Source of the DNA: DASZCR01 sp035942915
Lineage (GTDB): Bacteria > Acidobacteriota > Blastocatellia > Pyrinomonadales > Pyrinomonadaceae
DNA length: 28,320 nucleotides
Direction of reading: 5' to 3'
NCBI GenBank assembly: GCA_035942915.1
Contig: DASZCR010000041.1
Coordinates: forward strand, 1-28,320
The translations under genes were made by a program, and so were the position numbers. Shown piece after piece: positions 15,382-22,333 of the stretch (its first letter is position 1; each line of letters begins with the position of its first letter). The notes beneath the pieces are model-generated. The model worked only from the letters and a program-made list of their open reading frames with translations. It was not told where the DNA came from and searched no databases.

Positions 15382-16113
15382 ATGCTTCCAGAAATCTCAA
15401 GGCGGTGTCTGGCGTGCGGCGCGGCGGTGCGACGCGGGGCGCGTTTCTGTCATCAGTGCGGCGCGGATACGGAGAAGCAGTCAGTCGCCGGACGTGAGCA
15501 GCAGGCAGAGACAGACGCCGCGACGACGCTGGCCGACGAAGCGCCGCTTGAGTTGCCGGAACCGCCCGACACGGGAACGCTCGTGCAGACTTGGGAGCAG
15601 TGGGACGAGAGCCTGCACGCGCGGGAGGAGGACGGCCGCGGCACGGTTGCCGCCTCTACAGCAAACGCGCCCACAGCCGCCGCGTCCGCGAACGCCGAAG
15701 CCTCGAACGCCGAAGCCTCGAAGGTCGAAGCGTCTACGGCCGACAAGTCGGCCACTGTTGTCGGGGCGTCCGCGCCGGACGAAGCGTCTGCGCCGTTGGA
15801 GGCTCCGGGGTCGCGTCCGGCCCGCGAGGTTGAGATGGCGGCTCCTTCGGTTCGTCAGTCCGGCGCGTTGCCGGAGCGTGCGGAGGCGTCGGTCACGGAG
15901 TCTGAAGCGGAGGAGCGCACGGGCGGCGTGCGTCGCAGACCTGCGGCCATCGTGAGAGAGAATCTGCGCCCGCGCGTCGAGAAGATGCGCGAGGCATCCA
16001 TCGTCGTCATGGAGGAAGCGTCCGAAGACACAGGCTTGCGCTTCATCCTCATCGCCGTGGCGCTCTTCGTCCTCTTTCTGCTCTTTCTTCTGGTCAGCAG
16101 CTTCCTCAGATAA
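15382..16113 (+). CDS. Zinc-ribbon, Ala/Glu-rich, C-terminally membrane-anchored protein in the BMC cluster
   Basis: This is a 243-residue protein from ATG 15382. Residues 8-30 form a zinc ribbon with two CxxC knuckles (CLACGAAVRRGARFCHQCGA). Residues about 35-175 are low-complexity and acidic/Ala-rich, including the tandem unit NAEAS. A basic segment (GVRRRPAAIVRENLRPRVEKMREAS) follows, then one transmembrane helix at the C-terminus (FILIAVALFVLFLLFLLVSSF). There is no signal peptide, so topology is probably cytosolic with a tail anchor. It ends 17 nt before the UPF0210 gene. No function is known to me; its position suggests a role in placing or regulating the microcompartment at the membrane (inference). 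Confidence 0.8.
   Translation: MLPEISRRCLACGAAVRRGARFCHQCGADTEKQSVAGREQQAETDAATTLADEAPLELPEPPDTGTLVQTWEQWDESLHAREEDGRGTVAASTANAPTAAASANAEASNAEASKVEASTADKSATVVGASAPDEASAPLEAPGSRPAREVEMAAPSVRQSGALPERAEASVTESEAEERTGGVRRRPAAIVRENLRPRVEKMREASIVVMEEASEDTGLRFILIAVALFVLFLLFLLVSSFLR
15691..15735 (+). repeat. 15-bp tandem repeat within the zinc-ribbon gene
   Basis: AACGCCGAAGCCTCG occurs twice exactly (15691-15705, 15706-15720), followed by a diverged third copy (15721-15735). It encodes NAEAS-NAEAS-KVEAS in the disordered region and is in frame, so copy number can vary without a frameshift. Confidence 0.9.
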
Positions 16114-16130
16114 AGGCGACCCTCTTTCGC

Positions 16131-17498
16131 ATGGAATATTCACAGGCGGAAATTCTACAGACCGTACGCATGACGGAGATGGAGCACTTGGACGTGCGCA
16201 CCGTCACGCTCGGTCTTTCGCTGCGCGACTGCACGCGTTCAACCATCGAAGCCACAGCCGATGCCGTGCGCGAGAAGATGCAGCGCACGGCTGCGCGTCT
16301 CGTCCCCGTCGTTGATGAAATCGGCGACGAACTCGGCCTGCGTATCGCCAACAAGAGAATCTCCATCACGCCCGCCTCGATGATTGCGGGCAACGCGCGT
16401 GCGGCGGCCGACCTGCTGCCGCTGGCGCGCGCCATCGACGAAGCGGCCGGGCAGGTCGGCGTCGATTTCGTCGGCGGCTACTCGGCGCTCGTCCACAAAG
16501 GCGCGACGACGGCCGAGAGCTACTTCCTCGACTCCATCCCCGAAGCACTGGCGACGACCGAGAGGCTCTGCTCCTCAGTCAACGTCGCCACCTCGCGCGC
16601 CGGAATAAACATGGACGCCGTCGCGCGCGTCGGTCGTTTGATTAAAGAAGCGGCCGAGCGCACGCGCGACAACGGAGGGCTGGCGTGCGCCAAGTTCGTC
16701 TGCTTCGCCAACGCCGTCGAGGACAACCCCTTCATGGCGGGCGCGTTTCACGGCGTCGGCGAACCGGAGGCGGTCGTCAACGTCGGCGTCTCCGGCCCCG
16801 GCGTCGTCAACCACGCGCTGCGGCACGCGCCGCAGGATTTACCTCTGCACGAGTTGGCCGAACTCATCAAGAAACTCTCCTTCAAGCTGACGCGCGCCGG
16901 AGAACTCGTCGGACGCGAGGCGGCGCGGCGTCTCGGCTTACAGTTCGGCATCATCGACCTGTCGCTGGCGCCGACGCCCGTGCCCGGCGATTCGGTCGCA
17001 GAAATCATCGAGGCTTTCGGCTTCGAGCGCGCGGGTGCGCCGGGGACGACGGCCGCGCTGGCGCTGCTGACCGATGCGGTGAAGAAGGGCGGTGCGATGG
17101 CTTCGAGCGCGGTCGGCGGGATGAGCGGCGCGTTCATCCCGGTTTCGGAAGACGCGGCGATGATTGAGGCGGCGCGGACGGGTGCGCTGACACTGGAAAA
17201 GCTTGAGGCGTGGACGAGCGTCTGCTCGGTCGGTATCGACATGGTGGCCGTTCCCGGCACGACGAGCGCCGAGACGATTGCCGCGCTCATCGCCGACGAG
17301 ATGGCTATCGGCGTCGTCAATCACAAGACGACGGCCGTACGCATCATCCCCGTCCCCAACGGCAAGGTCGGCGACATGGTCGAGTTCGGCGGACTCTTGG
17401 GGAGCGCCCCCGTGATGCCGGTCAACCAGATGGACTGCACAGACTTCATACGGCGCGGCGGACGCATCCCCGCGCCCATCCACTCGCTGCGTAATTAG
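16131..17498 (+). CDS. UPF0210/DUF711 family protein (PFL-like fold) in the BMC cluster
   Basis: This gene encodes 455 residues, the usual family length. Family landmarks are present along its whole length: MEHLDVRTVTLGLSLRDC at the N-terminus, GGYSALVHKGATTAESYFLDSIPEAL in the first third, and the C-terminal FIRRGGRIPAPIHSLRN. As I recall, structures of the family show a barrel related to pyruvate formate-lyase/ribonucleotide reductase; I see no glycyl-radical motif near the C-terminus. The biochemical activity is not established. It usually neighbours UPF0237 ACT genes, which is true here. No obvious targeting peptide is added to its N-terminus. It is the only non-ALDH enzyme-like gene between the shell genes, making it the best candidate for the compartment's distinctive reaction. 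Confidence 0.93.
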   Translation: MEYSQAEILQTVRMTEMEHLDVRTVTLGLSLRDCTRSTIEATADAVREKMQRTAARLVPVVDEIGDELGLRIANKRISITPASMIAGNARAAADLLPLARAIDEAAGQVGVDFVGGYSALVHKGATTAESYFLDSIPEALATTERLCSSVNVATSRAGINMDAVARVGRLIKEAAERTRDNGGLACAKFVCFANAVEDNPFMAGAFHGVGEPEAVVNVGVSGPGVVNHALRHAPQDLPLHELAELIKKLSFKLTRAGELVGREAARRLGLQFGIIDLSLAPTPVPGDSVAEIIEAFGFERAGAPGTTAALALLTDAVKKGGAMASSAVGGMSGAFIPVSEDAAMIEAARTGALTLEKLEAWTSVCSVGIDMVAVPGTTSAETIAALIADEMAIGVVNHKTTAVRIIPVPNGKVGDMVEFGGLLGSAPVMPVNQMDCTDFIRRGGRIPAPIHSLRN

Positions 17499-17549
17499 TC
17501 GGCAGGCGTTGTGTGGCTATCGTCAATTTATTTGGAGAGGCGAAAATTC

Positions 17550-17873
17550 ATGGAAGCGTTGGGGATGGTTGAGTGCATGGGGCTGGTGGCGATGATTGAG
17601 GCGGCCGATGCGATGGTGAAGGCCGCCAACGTCACGCTCGTCGGCTATGAGAAGATTGATGCCGGGTTGGTCACAGCGATTGTGCGCGGCGACGTGGCGG
17701 CCGTCCGAAGCGCCGTCGATGCGGGCGCGGCCGCTGCCTCTCGCGTCGGCAAGGTCGTCTCCACGCACGTCATCCCGCGCCCGCACGCAGACCTCGACGA
17801 CGGCCTGCCCGTCCTCCGCACGGGTGAGACGACGCGCAAGAAAATCAGCGGCTCGGTGCGCGCTAAGGGTTGA
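17550..17873 (+). CDS. BMC-H hexameric microcompartment shell protein (shell protein 2)
   Basis: This is a 107-residue protein; GGAGAGG at 17534-17540 is nine nt before ATG 17550. An upstream GTG/ATG-type start at 17511 would add 13 residues ahead of the conserved MEALGMVE start and is rejected. The BMC-H fold is complete (MVECMGLVAMIEAADAMVKA, LVTAIVRGDVAAVRSAVDAG, STHVIPRPH), with a short basic tail. Its pore loop reads KIDAG where shell protein 1 has YIGAG, placing an Asp at or beside the pore. The pair could form mixed facets with different pore selectivity. It closes the cluster, with the response regulator gene converging 38 nt beyond. Confidence 0.96.
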   Translation: MEALGMVECMGLVAMIEAADAMVKAANVTLVGYEKIDAGLVTAIVRGDVAAVRSAVDAGAAAASRVGKVVSTHVIPRPHADLDDGLPVLRTGETTRKKISGSVRAKG

Positions 17874-17911
17874 GAGAAGAGGAAGGGATGGCCGCGTGCG
17901 CGTCAAACTTT

Positions 17912-18703
17912 TCAGCTTTCGACCGGAGCGGGCATGAAGCGATAACCGACGCCGCGCACCGTCAGCAGGTGGCGCGGCTTCGACGGCTCGTCCTCGATGT
18001 ATTTGCGCAGGCGGACGATGAAGTTGTCGATGGCGCGCGTGTCCGTGTCTTCGCGCAAGCCCCAGACGGCTTCGAGGATGTTGCGACGCGAGACGGCGCG
18101 TCCGGCGTGGCGCACGAGATAACGTAGCAACTCGGCCTCCATCAGCGTCAGTCGCACGGTGCGCGCGCCAACGCGCAGTTCGAGCGCGCCGAAGTCAATC
18201 GTCTTGCCGTCGAAGGCGAAGAGCTCGGCGTCGCTGGCGTCGGTCTTGGCCGCAGGCTGTGCGTCGTTGTTCTGGTCTGCGTCGTTGCGCGCGGCGTGCG
18301 TCGGCGTCGTCTGCGAGCTTTGATTGAGCCACTCGCGTCGGCGGAGCAGGCCGCGCAGGCGCGCCGTGAGGATGGCAAGCTCGAAGGGTTTCGGCAGGTA
18401 GTCGTCCGCGCCCGACTCGAAGCCGCGCAGTACGTCCTCCGCGTGGCCGCGCGCCGTCAGCATCAGGACGGGGACGAACTGTCCGGCCTGCCTGAGACGC
18501 GCCGCGACCTCGAAGCCGTCCGCGCCGGGCAGCATCACGTCGAGGACGACGGCATCGAAGGCGTGCGCTTCCGAGAGCAGCAGCGCCAGCGCCATCTCGC
18601 CGTCGCCGACAGTTTCGACCGCGTATCCTTCCGCCTCAAGATTGAAGCGCAGCCCGTCGGCCAGATGTTTCTCGTCTTCGACGATGAGGACGCGCGCGCT
18701 CAT
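17912..18703 (-). CDS. OmpR/PhoB-family response regulator
   Basis: This is a 263-residue protein. The receiver domain has acidic pocket Glu9/Asp10, phosphoacceptor Asp55 (VVLDVMLPGADG) and Lys105 (YLPKPFE). The C-terminal winged helix contains LTLMEAELLRYLVRHAGRAV and RAIDNFIVRLRKYIEDEP, ending VRGVGYRFM. The linker between domains is unusually long (about 40 residues, rich in Asn, Gln, Asp, Ala and Thr). Its ATG overlaps the kinase stop by 4 nt (ATGA), so the two are co-translated. The target promoters are unknown. It converges on the BMC cluster, which does not by itself imply regulation of it. Confidence 0.95.
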   Translation of the reverse strand: MSARVLIVEDEKHLADGLRFNLEAEGYAVETVGDGEMALALLLSEAHAFDAVVLDVMLPGADGFEVAARLRQAGQFVPVLMLTARGHAEDVLRGFESGADDYLPKPFELAILTARLRGLLRRREWLNQSSQTTPTHAARNDADQNNDAQPAAKTDASDAELFAFDGKTIDFGALELRVGARTVRLTLMEAELLRYLVRHAGRAVSRRNILEAVWGLREDTDTRAIDNFIVRLRKYIEDEPSKPRHLLTVRGVGYRFMPAPVES

Positions 18704-19722
18704 CTCTCCGTCAACTCCACTGCTTCAGTCTCCCTGACAGTCTCAGAGGCTTCGCGGCTTGCGCCGCTGCTTGCGCGCGCGCGGCGTCCCTGTGTCTCCT
18801 CGGCGCGCGGCAGGCGGACGGTGAAAGTGCTGCCGCGCCCTGCGCCTTCGCTCTCGGCATCGACGCGCCCGCCGTGTTTGCTGACGACCGAACGCACGAT
18901 GAAGAGGCCAAGCCCTGTGCCTTTGACGCGTGCGACGACGCGACCCGGCGCGCGGTAGAAGCGGTTGAAGATGCGTTTAATCTGCCCGCGCGGAATCCCG
19001 ATGCCTCTGTCGGTGACGCGGACGAAGACCGTCTTGGCGCCAGACCCGGCCGACGCGCCGACCTCGACCGAGACTTCGACGCGCTCGCCCGAATACTTGA
19101 CGGCGTTGTCGAGCAGGTTCGAGACGGCGGCGCGCAACTCCTCTGCGTCGCCGCGCACGAGCAGGCGTGCCTGCGCTTCGCCGTCCGTCTCGCGCGGCTC
19201 TATGTAACGGAGGGCGGCGGCGTCGAGGTTGTAGCGCGTGCGCGTCAACTCCGCGCACTCGCGGACGAGTCCCGTCAGGTCAACGAGCGAGCGTTCGACG
19301 CGACGCCGCCTGTGACCTACGCGACCGGCGCGCAAGACCTGCTCGACCGTCTGTAGGAGACGTTCGCTGTCGGCCAGCATCACGTCGTAGAACTCCTGAC
19401 GGCGCGCGTCATCGACTTCGCGCGATTTGAGTGTTTCGAGGTAGAGACGGATGGAGGCGATGGGGGTTTTCAGTTCGTGCGTGACGGCGTTGATGAAGGC
19501 ATCGTGCTGTTCGTTGCGGCGTATCTCGCGGACGAGGAAGATGGTGTTTAAGACGACGCCGGTGATGACGACGAAAAAGAGGATGACGCCGAGAATCAGC
19601 AGCGCGACCTTCTGCCAGTTGAGCAGAATCCACGTCACGTTGAGCGCGACGGCCACCGAGACCAGTATCACGCCGAGCGTGATGAAGAAGGCGGTGGACT
19701 TTCGTCTCGTGCTGACGCGCAT
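18700..19722 (-). CDS. Sensor histidine kinase, HisKA/HATPase type
   Basis: This is a 340-residue protein from ATG 19722. Two transmembrane helices (about 11-33 and 40-62) sit close together with almost no periplasmic loop, so sensing is probably intramembrane or cytosolic. Phospho-acceptor His82 lies in AVTHELKTPIAS. The ATP-binding domain has NLLDNAVKYSG, DRGIGIPRG and GTGLGLFIVRS. The tail is Arg/Ser/Glu-rich. An in-frame codon at 19803 would add 27 residues. It is rejected because a perfect TATAAT lies six nt before ATG 19722. It partners the overlapping response regulator gene. Confidence 0.94.
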   Translation of the reverse strand: MRVSTRRKSTAFFITLGVILVSVAVALNVTWILLNWQKVALLILGVILFFVVITGVVLNTIFLVREIRRNEQHDAFINAVTHELKTPIASIRLYLETLKSREVDDARRQEFYDVMLADSERLLQTVEQVLRAGRVGHRRRRVERSLVDLTGLVRECAELTRTRYNLDAAALRYIEPRETDGEAQARLLVRGDAEELRAAVSNLLDNAVKYSGERVEVSVEVGASAGSGAKTVFVRVTDRGIGIPRGQIKRIFNRFYRAPGRVVARVKGTGLGLFIVRSVVSKHGGRVDAESEGAGRGSTFTVRLPRAEETQGRRARASSGASREASETVRETEAVELTER

Positions 19723-19728
19723 GGCGTG

Positions 19729-19734
19729 ATTATA
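19729..19734 (-). promoter_or_regulatory. -10 box predicting a leaderless kinase mRNA
   Basis: On the minus strand TATAAT (19734-19729) is a perfect -10 hexamer, with six nt to ATG 19722. The expected transcript start coincides with the A of the start codon. The matching -35 position (TCTCCC) is poor, and there is no Shine-Dalgarno sequence. Confidence 0.6.
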
Positions 19735-19766
19735 GGAGAAACGGCGGGAAAGGGAGAACGCGAAAT

Positions 19767-19818
19767 GCTCACAGCGACGAATTGAAAGGCGTGTTGCTTT
19801 CAATCCGTCGCTGTGAGC
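19767..19818 (-). terminator. 22-bp hairpin after the desaturase gene, probable terminator
   Basis: Arms 19767-19788 and 19797-19818 form a 22-bp stem with an 8-nt loop, 22 nt past the desaturase stop. The single imperfection is a G-U wobble in minus-strand RNA but an A-C mismatch in plus-strand RNA, so selection is for the minus transcript. Only a short U-rich stretch follows (AUUUCG), so it may work with Rho or protect the mRNA 3' end. Confidence 0.7.
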
Positions 19819-19839
19819 GTGTGCGGTCGGTCATTGCTC

Positions 19840-20733
19840 TTAAGCCGCTTTGGAGAGCGCGTCGGCGGTGACGGTCGAGGCTTGTCGCAGGGGCGTGTCG
19901 GCTTTCACCTGCTTGATGTTTTTGGCGAGGCCGAGAAATTGGAGTGCGCGGATGCCGTACCAGTTGAGGTCTATCTCGTACCAGCGCAGGCCATGACGCG
20001 CCGAGACCGGGTGCGCGTGGTGGTTGTTGTGCCAGCCCTCGCCGAAAGTCAGCAGTGCCACCCACCAATTGTTGGTCGAATCGTCGGTTGTCTCAAAGCG
20101 GCGCGAACCCCAGAGGTGCGTCACGGAGTTGACGAGCCATGTGATGTGCAGCCCCAGTGTCGTGCGCAGGAAGACGCCCCAGAAGAGCATCGGCCAGCCG
20201 CCGAAGGCGACGAGCAGCAGTCCGCAGACAACCAGCGGGACGTAGAAGAAGCGGTTGAGAAAGACGTGGACGGGGTCTTTCATCAGGTCGGGCGCGTAGC
20301 GGCGCATCACTGCTTCGTCGTGTCTTTGCGCCGTGCCCTGAAAAATCCAGCCCATGTGCGCCCACCACTTGCCGTCGCGCGGTGTGTGCGGGTCGAGCGA
20401 TGTTTCCGTGTGCGAGTGGTGTATGCGGTGTGTCACGACCCAGTCAATCGCGCCGCCTTCGAGCGCGAGCAGGCCGCAGCAGGTGAGAAAGTATTCGACC
20501 GGCTTCGGCGTCCTGTAGCCGCGATGCGTGAGCAGTCGATGGAAGCCCATGCCGATGCCGAGGCTGCCGGATATCCACCAGAGCGCGACGGCCAGCGCCA
20601 CTCCCTGCCACGAAAACATAAAGAGCGCCGCGACGCTCGCCACGTGAAAGATAATCATGGTCACCGTCGTGACCCAGTTAAGCCGGTCGGTGCCGTGCTT
20701 CCGTCCGCTTTTTAGTACCGCCTCGTTACGCAT
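19840..20733 (-). CDS. Membrane fatty-acid (acyl-CoA delta-9 type) desaturase
   Basis: This is a 297-residue protein; AGGAG lies upstream of ATG 20733. All three histidine boxes of the desaturase family are present: HRLLTH (in GMGFHRLLTHRGY), HRIHHSHTE and HNNHHAHP. They bind the di-iron centre that inserts a double bond in an acyl chain, using O2 and electrons. Four transmembrane segments in two hairpins are visible (IIFHVASVAALFMFSWQGVALAVALWW, and VPLVVCGLLLVAFGGWPMLFW with the following helix). The size matches bacterial SCD1-like enzymes lacking a cytochrome b5 domain. It likely adjusts membrane fluidity. It is transcribed alone, divergent from the CorA-type gene. Confidence 0.95.
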   Translation of the reverse strand: MRNEAVLKSGRKHGTDRLNWVTTVTMIIFHVASVAALFMFSWQGVALAVALWWISGSLGIGMGFHRLLTHRGYRTPKPVEYFLTCCGLLALEGGAIDWVVTHRIHHSHTETSLDPHTPRDGKWWAHMGWIFQGTAQRHDEAVMRRYAPDLMKDPVHVFLNRFFYVPLVVCGLLLVAFGGWPMLFWGVFLRTTLGLHITWLVNSVTHLWGSRRFETTDDSTNNWWVALLTFGEGWHNNHHAHPVSARHGLRWYEIDLNWYGIRALQFLGLAKNIKQVKADTPLRQASTVTADALSKAA

Positions 20734-20898
20734 GAAACCTTATCTCCTCTGGTATTGTCCGAACCGCCCGCCGTGTGTTGAGATGTTCGGGGCAGGTCAC
20801 ATCGTAGCAGGAAGGCGACGCGCTCTGTGTAAGAGTTCTGTAAAAGCTTTTCGTGCGCCGCTTGTCGAAATTGTGTCGAGAATTTGGCGCCGACTCAC

Positions 20899-20926
20899 TT
20901 GAAAAGTGAGCCGTCGTGGTGATACT
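20899..20926 (+). promoter_or_regulatory. Weak candidate promoter upstream of the CorA-type gene
   Basis: TTGAAA (20899-20904), a 16-nt spacer and GATACT (20921-20926) lie 44 nt before the start codon. The -35 overlaps a short palindrome CTCACTT-GAA-AAGTGAG (20894-20910) that could be an operator. Confidence 0.35.
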
Positions 20927-20970
20927 TGAAGCGATACGGATTCTGCTGAAAGGCGAGAGCTAAAAAGGGA

Positions 20971-21942
20971 ATGATTACGACGACCTGTCTGGACAGCACG
21001 ACGAAGAAGTTCACGCGCGATTTCCCGTCGGCCGACATCAGCGACTACTGCCTGAGCGAACGCAACGTGGTCTGGGCAGATGTCTCCGACCCGACGAGTC
21101 AGGATTTCATCGACCTGGCCGAAGAGTTCAACTTCCACCCGCTCTCGATTGAGGATTGCCAGAAGGCGCACCAGCGGCCGAAGGTCGAGGAGTACGCGGG
21201 CTACTACTTCATCGTGCTCTACGAAGCCGAATTGGTCGGCCCCACAGACGACCTCGAACTGCGCGAACTGAACATCTTCCTCGGCCCCAACTTCCTCGTC
21301 ACCGTCCACAGCCGCCCGATTCGCGCCGTCGAAACCGCGCGCCGTCTCTGGCACGAGTGGACTGACCGCGCAGAGCACGGCGCGGGGTTGCTCGCCTACC
21401 TGCTCATCGACGCTATCGTCGATGACTACATGCCGCTCCTCGACATCCTCAGCGACCACATGGACGACCTCGAAGACGCCATCTTCGGAGAGTTCACGCC
21501 GGATGCGATTCAGGAGATTTTCCGCGTCAAGAAACAACTGCTCTACCTGCGCCGGTCGATTACGCCTCTGAGAGACGTTTTCAACACGATGCTCAGGCGC
21601 GAACAGCCCATCTTCGCGCGCGAGACGCACGTCTATTTTCAGGATGTCTTCGACCACATCATCCGCGTCGCAGACACCATCGACACTTTGCGCGACATGC
21701 TCGGCTCGACGATGGACGCATACCTCTCCGTCTCCGGCAATCGCATGAACATCGTGATGAAGCGACTCACGTCGATTGCCACGATACTGATGTCCGTGAC
21801 GCTGATTTCGAGCGTCTACGGGATGAACTTTGAACGGATGCCGGAACTGCGCTGGAAGTATGGATACGTCTTCGCGCTCTCGTCGATGCTGGTCGTCGGC
21901 GTCGGTCTCTACTTTTATCTGAGAAAGGCGAAGTGGCTGTGA
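20971..21942 (+). CDS. CorA-type magnesium/divalent metal transporter
   Basis: This is a 323-residue protein with the standard CorA length and architecture. An alpha/beta cytosolic N-domain and a long helical stalk precede two C-terminal transmembrane helices. The selectivity signature YGMNF is at 283-287, at the end of TM1 (TSIATILMSVTLISSVYG), followed by TM2 (VFALSSMLVVGVGLYFYL) and a basic end KAKW. Members form pentameric Mg2+ or Co2+/Zn2+ channels. The residues MPEL in the loop after GMN agree with the family. The exact metal is not determined. Overlap with the next gene indicates an operon. Confidence 0.94.
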   Translation: MITTTCLDSTTKKFTRDFPSADISDYCLSERNVVWADVSDPTSQDFIDLAEEFNFHPLSIEDCQKAHQRPKVEEYAGYYFIVLYEAELVGPTDDLELRELNIFLGPNFLVTVHSRPIRAVETARRLWHEWTDRAEHGAGLLAYLLIDAIVDDYMPLLDILSDHMDDLEDAIFGEFTPDAIQEIFRVKKQLLYLRRSITPLRDVFNTMLRREQPIFARETHVYFQDVFDHIIRVADTIDTLRDMLGSTMDAYLSVSGNRMNIVMKRLTSIATILMSVTLISSVYGMNFERMPELRWKYGYVFALSSMLVVGVGLYFYLRKAKWL

Positions 21943-22238
21943 GGAAGAGAAGGAAACATCATCGCGAGCATTACACGGGCAGCCTTGAGGAGCGCGACAC
22001 GGCGCGACTCTCCGAGATGCTCGCGCCGCCGGAGGAGAAGACGCAGAAGTTGAAAGACGGGGCGATAGTCGTCGATGCGAGCAAACTGAAAGTGCCGAAC
22101 GACTTTTCGGAGTTGGACGACGGCGGAGGACGCAGAATCTTAGGCTTCGAGCCGGTCGTGCTGGCGATAGTCGTCCTCGTCGCCGTCTTCATCTGCTTCG
22201 TCGGCTACCTCATCTCGGTCGAACCGTCGAAGCAATAG
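21939..22238 (+). CDS. Small single-pass membrane protein coupled to the CorA-type gene
   Basis: Translation may begin at GTG 21939, giving a 4-nt GTGA overlap with the CorA-type stop, or at GTG 21933 two codons earlier. The protein has about 99 residues: a basic N-terminus (RKRRKHHREHY), an acidic middle (SELDDGGGRR), and one transmembrane helix near the C-terminus (VVLAIVVLVAVFICFVGYLI). I recognise no family. Tight coupling suggests an accessory role for the transporter. Confidence 0.7.
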   Translation: MRKRRKHHREHYTGSLEERDTARLSEMLAPPEEKTQKLKDGAIVVDASKLKVPNDFSELDDGGGRRILGFEPVVLAIVVLVAVFICFVGYLISVEPSKQ

Positions 22239-22264
22239 CGGCTTAAAGAGGAAGCAGGTCAGAG

Positions 22265-22310
22265 CAAGCAGAAAGGTCGGAGGTTAAAGAGCCTCCGACC
22301 TTTCTGCTTG
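22265..22310. terminator. 19-bp perfect hairpin between convergent genes, bidirectional terminator
   Basis: Arms 22265-22283 and 22292-22310 are perfectly complementary over 19 bp, with an 8-nt loop TTAAAGAG. It lies between the stop of the small membrane protein (22238) and the stop of the convergent VWA gene (22334). Neither side has a long T-run, so termination may be strand-independent and structure-driven. Confidence 0.75.
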
Positions 22311-22333
22311 TCACAGGGCTTGTGTTGCGTCGC

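Noticed and set aside
14307..15382. Short open frames beginning MIGDK or MIRNK inside the hairpin repeats, on both strands
   Set aside because: They are translations of the repeat itself. Family starts of the BMC-P and zinc-ribbon proteins lie downstream of these codons.
15381..16113. Zinc-ribbon gene as a frameshifted or broken gene
   Set aside because: The frame is intact from zinc ribbon to transmembrane helix; low complexity in the middle explains the odd composition.
16131..17498. Glycyl-radical enzyme as BMC signature
   Set aside because: The UPF0210 protein is sometimes labelled PFL family, but I find no RVxGY-type glycyl-radical motif at its C-terminus and no activating-enzyme gene nearby.
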